Below, in pieces: positions 5,434-10,222 of a DNA stretch of 10,222 nt (the first letter of the stretch is position 1; each line of letters begins with the position of its first letter). The DNA comes from DAOUFU01 sp034429275 (GTDB taxonomy: Bacteria > Chloroflexota > Anaerolineae > Aggregatilineales > Aggregatilineaceae): the NCBI GenBank assembly GCA_034429275.1, contig DAOUFU010000325.1, positions 1 through 10,222 of the forward strand, written 5' to 3'. Both the position numbers and the translations under genes were made by a program. The notes beneath the pieces were generated by a model. The model had not been told where the DNA came from and made no database searches. It saw only the letters and a list, made by a program, of their open reading frames with translations.

Positions 5434-6714
5434 ATGCCGTCTACCTTAGGAGCAATCCCTTTGGAATCAAAACGACAAATCGAACTCCACGTTGATGCTG
5501 AAGGTCGTTTAGTCATCTCGCCCGAAATCGCCCAACGGTTGGGCCTGACGCCAGGGGCTACTGTTCACGCTGATCTGGATGGCAATACTCTCCGGATGCG
5601 CCAGACCATTCACCGCCTGTCGAAGGTGTATGTTGAGCCGACTACTCACTGCAATCTGGGGTGCTTGACGTGCGTGCGGAACGTGTGGGACGAAGCAATG
5701 GGCTACATGTCTGGCGCAACCTTTACCCGGATCATGGAAGGAGTCCAGGATTTCCCTTTGCCGCAGAAGATTTTCTTCGGCGGGTTCGGCGAACCCCTGT
5801 TTCATCCCCAAATCGTCGAGATGGTCAGTCACGCCAAAGGTCTGGGCGCGTCGGTTGAGCTGATTACCAACGGGACGCTGCTGGATGAGAAGCGCGCACG
5901 CCAGTTAATCGCCGCCCGGTTGGATGTGCTGTGGGTATCGCTGGATGGCGCAACACCGGAGAGTTATACCGATGTGCGCCTGGGGGCTACGCTATCCAAA
6001 GTTCTTGAAAACATCGAGCGGTTCCGATCGCTGCGCCCAGGCGTGAGGATACCAACGCCTGAAATCGGGATCGTTTTTGTGGCGATGAAGCGCAATTATC
6101 ACGATCTGCCTGAACTGCTGCGCCTGGCACGAAAACTCGGCGCGACGCGTTTCATGGTTAGCAATGTGCTTCCACATACCCCTGAGATGCGCGAAGAGGT
6201 GCTGTATACCTACGCCATGAGTAATGACACCTATTTCCCTTCGCCGCTTCAGCCAGAGCTGTACATGCCCAAGATGGACGCGACGCGATTGGCGAACAAG
6301 CCGCTTTATGAGGCGATCTGCGGCAGCTGGAATCTGAATTTCATGGGCACACAGTCCCAGTTGACCAGTGATCGCTGCCCGTTTATTGAAGCTGGGGCAG
6401 TTGCTGTCGGCTGGGATGGCGGTGTCAGCCCGTGCCTGCCACTGCTGCACAGCAACCACAATTACTTGAATGGGTTGGATCGCCACGCGCGCCGGTATGT
6501 GGTTGGCAATATCAATGAACACAGCCTGGCTGATTTATGGCAGGCTCCCGAATATGTGGAGTTTCGGAAACGGGTTCAGGCGTTTGATTTTTCTCCCTGT
6601 ACGTCGTGCGACGGCTGCCCACTATCGGAAACGAATGAAGAAGACTGCTACGGAAACGGGTTTCCGACATGCGGTGGTTGTCTGTGGGCGCAGGGGTTTG
6701 TGCAGTGTCCTTGA
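5434..6714 (+). CDS. Radical SAM/SPASM protein with N-terminal AbrB-like domain
   Basis: A 426-residue radical SAM enzyme. Residues 15-57 (IELHVDAEGRLVISPEIAQR onward) look like an AbrB/MazE swapped-hairpin domain. The radical SAM core follows, with the CNLGCLTC motif (Cys73, Cys77, Cys80) binding the S-adenosylmethionine [4Fe-4S] cluster, GGFGEP (residues 116-121) for methionine/SAM contacts, and a TIM-barrel rhythm to about residue 310. The C-terminus is SPASM-like with many cysteines (315, 334, 389, 392, 395, 405, 413, 416, 425), enough for auxiliary clusters. Such proteins mature peptides, enzymes or cofactors; some relatives accompany tungsten oxidoreductases, and I suspect but cannot prove that subgroup. 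The ATG is preceded by AGGTG 6 bases away; an in-frame GTG at 5425 overlaps that ribosome site. A ProC-like gene follows after 21 bases. Confidence 0.88.
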   Translation: MPSTLGAIPLESKRQIELHVDAEGRLVISPEIAQRLGLTPGATVHADLDGNTLRMRQTIHRLSKVYVEPTTHCNLGCLTCVRNVWDEAMGYMSGATFTRIMEGVQDFPLPQKIFFGGFGEPLFHPQIVEMVSHAKGLGASVELITNGTLLDEKRARQLIAARLDVLWVSLDGATPESYTDVRLGATLSKVLENIERFRSLRPGVRIPTPEIGIVFVAMKRNYHDLPELLRLARKLGATRFMVSNVLPHTPEMREEVLYTYAMSNDTYFPSPLQPELYMPKMDATRLANKPLYEAICGSWNLNFMGTQSQLTSDRCPFIEAGAVAVGWDGGVSPCLPLLHSNHNYLNGLDRHARRYVVGNINEHSLADLWQAPEYVEFRKRVQAFDFSPCTSCDGCPLSETNEEDCYGNGFPTCGGCLWAQGFVQCP

Positions 6715-6735
6715 TGCGAGGAGAGAAGGTCACGA

Positions 6736-7542
6736 ATGAGTGTCTTGCATGAAAAGCAGTTTGCCGTGATCGGCGCGGGCAACATTGGTCGCATTCTGTT
6801 GGAACGGCTGCGGCAAGCCGGTGTCCCTCAAGCACACATGGTCCTCTGCGATTCGGACGCAGAGCGAGCCAGGGCCGTGGCCGAGCGCTTTGGCGTTCGT
6901 GCCGCAGCGCTCGATAGCGAGGTCGTTTGTCGAGCAGATGTCTGGCTGATCGCTACATCGCCGGGCAGCGTGGCCAGCGTGGTGAAGGCGTTAGCTGGCG
7001 CCATGCAGCCTGGGCAGATCGTAGTGTCCTTTGCTGCCGCCGTGCCGGTTTCTCACCTGGAGGCGCTGGTTCCCGCCGGAGTATCCGTCGTGCGCATCAT
7101 GCCGAATGCGCCCTCGCTGGTCGGCCAGGGCATGAACCCGGTTGTGTACGCACCATCCGCGACGCCAAATGCGCGGGCGCTGGCAGAGGCTGTGCTGGCC
7201 ACTCTGGGTAAGTCGATTGAAGTTGCAGATGATCAGGTGAACTGGTGTGTTGGGCTGAGCGGCGCAGCGATGCGCTCGCTCGTGCCGGTGCTGGAAGGCA
7301 TGACACAGGCGGGTGTCGAGGCGGGGTTGCCGGAGGGTGATGCCCGACGTATCGCTGCCCAGGTGATGCTGGGAACAGCGGCCCTCGCGCTCGAAACGGA
7401 CTTGAGCTGGGATGAGATCAAGAGTCTGACTCCCATGCAGACCGTGGACGAACCGGCAGTGGCGCAGCTTTTTGTGGATGCGACGCGCGGCGCAAAAGCC
7501 AAAGTTGATGGGCTGCAACAAAAACTCTGGGATGGGGCGTAA
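6736..7542 (+). CDS. ProC-like (pyrroline-5-carboxylate reductase family) NAD(P)-dependent dehydrogenase
   Basis: A 268-residue soluble protein with the two-domain layout and length of pyrroline-5-carboxylate reductases. The Rossmann motif VIGAGNIGRILLERL (residues 11-25) binds NAD(P). VVRIMPNAPSLVGQG (residues 118-132) matches the family's RxMPNxP segment. The helical C-terminal dimerisation domain follows (GLSGAAMRSLVPVLEGMTQA, then GLPEGDARRIAAQ). The usual SPGGTT substrate loop is replaced by LTPMQTVDE (residues 231-239), so true proline synthesis is doubtful and the substrate may differ. It has a strong GGAGAGAAGG ribosome site and sits 21 bases after the radical SAM gene, which suggests cotranscription and a linked step, possibly reduction of an imine or related group. 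Confidence 0.82.
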   Translation: MSVLHEKQFAVIGAGNIGRILLERLRQAGVPQAHMVLCDSDAERARAVAERFGVRAAALDSEVVCRADVWLIATSPGSVASVVKALAGAMQPGQIVVSFAAAVPVSHLEALVPAGVSVVRIMPNAPSLVGQGMNPVVYAPSATPNARALAEAVLATLGKSIEVADDQVNWCVGLSGAAMRSLVPVLEGMTQAGVEAGLPEGDARRIAAQVMLGTAALALETDLSWDEIKSLTPMQTVDEPAVAQLFVDATRGAKAKVDGLQQKLWDGA

Positions 7543-7581
7543 ACCGTCTTCTGAGGAATAGCGAATGATCAGGTGATCTGG

Positions 7582-8376
7582 ATGACCGATTCCCGGCTGC
7601 TCGTTGTGATGGTACATCCCGACGATGAAACCTTTCGCTGCGGGGGAACTCTGGCTTTGCTTGCCCAGCGAGGAATTGCCGTCCAGGTGCTTTCCGCTAC
7701 GCGGGGTGAGGCCGGATCGCCCGATGTGTTGCCGGAAGAAGAAAGAGAAAAGCTGGCATTAGCGCGCGAACAAGAGCTTCACTGTGCTTGTGCAGCACTG
7801 GGAATCTCTTCAAGTCGTGAGAGGGGCGTGATCGTGGGTGGAAATGGCGTATACCTGGAGTCTATTGCCCTGACACGTACACTACCGTGCCTGGCTGAAC
7901 CGGGAAAGATCATTGTGATCGGCACCCCATCGCGCGACCTGGGTGATGTGCTGCCGTTTCTTGCCGCGCTGCCGAATATCATTACCTACAATCCGGACGC
8001 CTTTACGCTCACGTTTCGCCGACCACAGGGTTTCTTGACGCTCTATCGGGATAAAGTGATCTTCACCCAGGTGGATGATGCAGCACAAGGGATAGAACTG
8101 CTGGCCGCTCTGGTGGATGCCATCAATGCCACGTGGACACATCGTCATGAATTGACCGCTATGAGCAAGCCTCGGCGGACGCCTCGCCCGCTGGACGTCT
8201 GGGCGCTGCTGCCACAGTCCAACTGTAAACAGTGCGGCGAAATGACCTGCATGGCTTTTGCGTTTGCGGTGCTGCAACAGCAGCGCGATGTGGACGAATG
8301 TAAACCGCTGGCCGAAGATGAGGCGTTTGCCGACCGACGGGTGATGCTCGAAGCGATGTTAGGCGGCGGAGCCTGA
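7582..8376 (+). CDS. Chimeric protein: truncated PIG-L deacetylase N-terminus fused to a 4Fe-4S domain protein
   Basis: 264 residues in two unrelated parts. Residues 1 to about 78 are the start of a PIG-L/LmbE deacetylase: LLVVMVHPDDETF (zinc motif HPDDE, residues 12-16), GGTLALLAQRG, and TRGEAG. The domain stops before the later HxxH-type zinc ligands and active-site segments, so it should not be catalytic. From about residue 90 (VYLESIALTRTLPC) the protein resembles an Fe-S protein seen in anaerobes: a middle domain ending INATWTHR, then LPQSNCKQCGEMTCMAFAFA with Cys215, Cys218, Cys223 and Cys240. That is the 4Fe-4S domain type found in the acetyl-CoA synthase corrinoid subunit and RnfB. 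AGGTG lies 6 bases before the chosen ATG; an in-frame GTG at 7573 is less likely. An internal GTG at 7834, preceded by GAGGGG, could start the Fe-S part alone. Confidence 0.8.
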   Translation: MTDSRLLVVMVHPDDETFRCGGTLALLAQRGIAVQVLSATRGEAGSPDVLPEEEREKLALAREQELHCACAALGISSSRERGVIVGGNGVYLESIALTRTLPCLAEPGKIIVIGTPSRDLGDVLPFLAALPNIITYNPDAFTLTFRRPQGFLTLYRDKVIFTQVDDAAQGIELLAALVDAINATWTHRHELTAMSKPRRTPRPLDVWALLPQSNCKQCGEMTCMAFAFAVLQQQRDVDECKPLAEDEAFADRRVMLEAMLGGGA

Positions 8377-8390
8377 CCAGGCCGGACGGT

Positions 8391-8531
8391 ATAGCGCTGT
8401 CGCCACTTGCGGATTAACCCATGCGACAGCCCCAGGTCTTGTTCCAGCTCCGACAGCGACTTGTCCGTCGTGTCGGCCATGCGCAGCGCTTCGTCTTTGA
8501 ACTCGTTGCTGCATCGCCCTTGTTTCTTCAT
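8391..8531 (-). pseudogene. Truncated IS3-family transposase OrfA (N-terminal 47 residues)
   Basis: The minus-strand frame from the ATG at 8531 encodes MKKQGRCSNEFKDEALRMA and continues to GLSHGLIRKWRQRY, the helix-turn-helix N-terminus typical of IS3/IS911-type OrfA. Similarity ends at WRQRY, about 8391. Beyond it the frame runs antisense through the Fe-S gene by chance. About half of OrfA and all of OrfB are missing. AAAAGGGG supplies a ribosome site about 8 bases before the ATG. Confidence 0.75.
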
Positions 8532-8592
8532 CGGCTGATCCCCTTTTGCATCACGTGACATTTCCAGTCTCCGCAGATCCGGGATCAGTCCA
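8391..8592 (-). mobile_element. Remnant of an IS3-like insertion sequence
   Basis: It comprises the terminus (8555-8592, outer tip TGGACTGATCCC on the minus strand), a short leader and the first 47 codons of OrfA. The other end is absent: the remnant abuts the 3' end of the Fe-S fusion gene (stop at 8376), implying a deletion that removed most of the element. It has the same orientation as the copies at 1-38 and 9325-9388. Confidence 0.75.
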
Positions 8593-8673
8593 AAGATCTA
8601 TACTACGAGATATTTGAGCGTGAATCTGAGGCCCTATGAAGGTGGTAGCTGAAGGATGCGTGGGAATCAGGCG

Positions 8674-9291
8674 ATGACACAGATTATCCTGGTGAGGCAT
8701 GGGCAAACCGAGTGGAATCGGATTGAGCGCTTCCGCGGCTGGGCAGATGTGAAGTTGAATGCCACCGGTTTGGCCCAGGCTGAGGCCGTTGGTCGTCGTA
8801 TAGCTGCCGAATGGCGACCCTCGGCGATTTACGCCGGGCCACTCTCCCGAACCCTACGAACGGCAGAGGTTATCGGCTCATGGTGTGGGCTGCCTGTACA
8901 TGTTGAGTCGCGGCTCATCGATATTGACTATGGCGAATGGCAAGGATTGACTCCTGAGGACGTGCGAGAGCGCTGGCCCGAAGCGATCTCAGCATGGTAT
9001 GACACCCCGCACCTGGCCGAAATTCCGAGCGGAGAAACGCTGGATGATGTGCGTACTCGCGCTATGTCTGCCGTGAATGAACTGAGCGCTCAACACGCCG
9101 ATCAGACCATTGTTCTGGTGAGTCATACGGTCGTCAACCGGCTCATTCTGTTAGATGTACTAGGGCTTGGAAATGACCGCTTCTGGCGGCTCCGGCAGGA
9201 TACCTGCGCCATCAATGTTATTGAAATCGAGCATAGTGATTTCACCCTGGTGACCATGAATGACACCTGTCACCTGCAGCATGATCGATGA
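8674..9291 (+). CDS. Histidine phosphatase (phosphoglycerate mutase-like) family protein
   Basis: A 205-residue protein of the phosphoglycerate mutase/acid phosphatase superfamily. TQIILVRHGQTEWN contains the catalytic RHG (His9 is phosphorylated). GPLSRTLRTAEVI supplies the second arginine, IDYGEWQGLTPEDV the acidic segment, and LVSHTVVNRLIL the second catalytic histidine (His151). Many such genes are annotated as cobC (alpha-ribazole phosphatase) or broad-specificity phosphatases; the substrate is not decidable here. I chose the ATG giving the family-typical N-terminus. An in-frame ATG at 8656 would add six residues and has AAGGTGG about 10 bases upstream, so it is a real alternative. The gene is bracketed by two IS remnants and may have arrived with them. 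Confidence 0.85.
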   Translation: MTQIILVRHGQTEWNRIERFRGWADVKLNATGLAQAEAVGRRIAAEWRPSAIYAGPLSRTLRTAEVIGSWCGLPVHVESRLIDIDYGEWQGLTPEDVRERWPEAISAWYDTPHLAEIPSGETLDDVRTRAMSAVNELSAQHADQTIVLVSHTVVNRLILLDVLGLGNDRFWRLRQDTCAINVIEIEHSDFTLVTMNDTCHLQHDR

Positions 9292-9324
9292 AAGTTGTCT
9301 GAAATCGCGCATCCCGACTGTGGG

Positions 9325-9388
9325 GGCTGATCCCCTTTTCCATCGTCTACGTGACGTTTCCAGTCTCCGCAGATTCGGGATCAGTCCA
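9325..9388 (-). mobile_element. Short IS3-like end remnant without coding part
   Basis: 9351-9388 matches 8555-8592 with three differences. The similarity continues inward to 9325 (GGCTGATCCCCTTTT plus CATC) with a 4-base insertion relative to the 8.5-kb copy. It stops exactly where the OrfA start codon would be, so only the terminus and leader survive. It lies between the convergent phosphatase and P-type ATPase genes. Confidence 0.7.
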
Positions 9389-9474
9389 GTTATCCTCTGT
9401 ACAATTTGATGACTACCTTGATCCTGCCAGAAGATAATGTGGAACTTATGAAGACGTTGTGGGGAGAATATGTG

Positions 9475-10222
9475 TTATGGGTTGGGCACCGCCGGTAGGG
9501 TATTGAATACCCTGAAAGCAGCGACCTTGACATAGTCCAGCCCCACCATGCAAAAGACCGTCGATATGAACAGACCCGCGACCAGGAGAGGGCTGATCGA
9601 AGACATCAGAATGCCCAGGGTGGCCAGCAGACTGACCACCAAAACATCTACAGCAGTGCTGAACAGCAACCAGCGGCTGGGCATTGAGTTCCAGAAATGC
9701 AGCCGTTCGCGGACCAGGTAGACATTCGCCTGGCCGCTAAACACCAGCATCACAAAAATGAACGTTTGGAGCCGGGCATGGTCGAGATGAAGCACGCTGT
9801 AGCCGACAAACAAGACCCCAAACGAAAACACCAACCAGGCTGAGGCCAAGACTAAGGCGCTGCTCACCAGGGAGCGGATATTCCAGCGGTCCGGTTTAGG
9901 CGAAAATGTGACCCGGTCGGTCGCCAGCGCCATCGTGACAAAGTCATTTGAAAAAAGCAGCAGCAGGACGAACCGTGGCCGGGTGACCAGAATGCCGGTG
10001 AGCAGCAGACCGAGCGACAGGAACAGGCCAATCTGGAAGGTTTTGACGATTTTGTTGAGTGTATAGGTCAGCATACGCTGGTAGATGCGCCGCCCGACCT
10101 CGACAGCGGCCACCATGTCACTCAAGCCCGGATTGGTCAAAACCAGGCTGGCCGCAGCTTTAGCGACATCGGTTGCATTGGCCACCGCCACTCCCACTTC
10201 GGCCTGCTTGAGGGCCGGAGCG
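9475..10222 (-). CDS. P-type cation-transporting ATPase, plasma-membrane H+-ATPase-like (5' end off the window)
   Basis: The C-terminal 248 or so residues of a P-type ATPase; the gene begins beyond the right edge. The frame enters with APALKQAEVGVAVANATDVA, the end of the GDGxNDAP hinge region of the P domain, then AAASLVLTNPGLSDMVAAVE and GRRIYQRMLTY leading into the last membrane segments. IALFSND-type and ATDRVTFSPKPDRWN segments resemble P3A (plant/fungal plasma-membrane proton pump) enzymes found in some bacteria and archaea, rather than heavy-metal P1B pumps. Five or six transmembrane helices follow, with FIFVMLVFSGQANVYLVRER near the middle. The gene is convergent with the phosphatase gene. 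A GTG at 10195-10197 is not the true start because coding similarity continues upstream of it. Ion specificity (H+ versus others) is uncertain. Confidence 0.85.
   Translation of the reverse strand, partial: APALKQAEVGVAVANATDVAKAAASLVLTNPGLSDMVAAVEVGRRIYQRMLTYTLNKIVKTFQIGLFLSLGLLLTGILVTRPRFVLLLLFSNDFVTMALATDRVTFSPKPDRWNIRSLVSSALVLASAWLVFSFGVLFVGYSVLHLDHARLQTFIFVMLVFSGQANVYLVRERLHFWNSMPSRWLLFSTAVDVLVVSLLATLGILMSSISPLLVAGLFISTVFCMVGLDYVKVAAFRVFNTLPAVPNP

Noticed and set aside
8145..8390. Extension of the transposase OrfA frame past WRQRY
   Set aside because: The frame runs antisense through the Fe-S gene and loses all transposase similarity; the real fragment ends near 8391.
9409..9498. A 29-codon plus-strand frame beginning MTTLILPEDN
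   Set aside because: Its end overlaps the 3' end of the ATPase gene on the other strand, it lacks a good ribosome site, and it is too short to recognise.
1..10222. CRISPR array, tRNA or rRNA genes
   Set aside because: No regularly spaced repeats, cloverleaf with conserved tRNA boxes, or rRNA-like stretches were recognised on either strand by eye.

Overview
The window looks like a chromosomal accessory segment from a bacterium with moderately high GC that handles metals and redox chemistry. The gene set (FmdE-family protein, NifX/NifB-type cofactor-binding protein, AbrB-radical SAM-SPASM protein, corrinoid/CO-dehydrogenase-type Fe-S domain, plant/fungal-type plasma-membrane P-type ATPase) would fit an anaerobic or facultative Chloroflexota (Anaerolineae-like) organism. 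That assignment is inference from gene content only; no rRNA or other marker gene is present.

Layout. (1) 1-38: the end of an IS3-like insertion sequence whose body lies off the left edge. (2) 75-4018, all on the minus strand: a compact six-gene operon read right to left, consisting of an ArsR-family regulator, a small CPNC thioredoxin-like protein, an ArsP/YraQ-type permease, an FmdE-family zinc-ribbon protein, a TauE/SafE exporter and a NifX-like protein. A strong 12-bp hairpin separates the thioredoxin gene from the permease gene. (3) 4019-5093: about 1.1 kb with no convincing intact gene. It holds the arsR promoter and operator, degenerate coding-like frames, a 14-bp palindrome, a large hairpin and a dyad that matches the arsR operator. 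(4) 5094-8376, plus strand: a small cysteine-rich zinc-ribbon protein and a terminator, then a radical SAM/SPASM protein with an AbrB-like N-terminus, a ProC-like dehydrogenase, and a chimeric PIG-L/Fe-S protein. (5) 8391-9388: two more remnants of the same IS, one carrying the start of an OrfA transposase, flanking a histidine-phosphatase gene. (6) 9475-10222, minus strand: the C-terminal part of a P-type ATPase that runs off the right edge.

How it may work together. A dyad of the form ATATTCA-N6-TGAAT (two copies degenerate in the right arm) occurs upstream of arsR, upstream of the permease, and in the 4.8-kb region next to a rightward promoter-like sequence. The simplest reading is that the ArsR-type protein controls both the leftward transport/cofactor operon and possibly rightward transcription toward the zinc-ribbon/radical SAM genes. 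The two arms would then form one thiophilic-metal or oxyanion-responsive regulon combining membrane transport, thiol-disulfide chemistry, Mo/W/Fe-S cofactor-type proteins and a radical SAM modification module. The substrate cannot be read from the sequence. The region shows repeated IS activity and at least one gene fusion by deletion.
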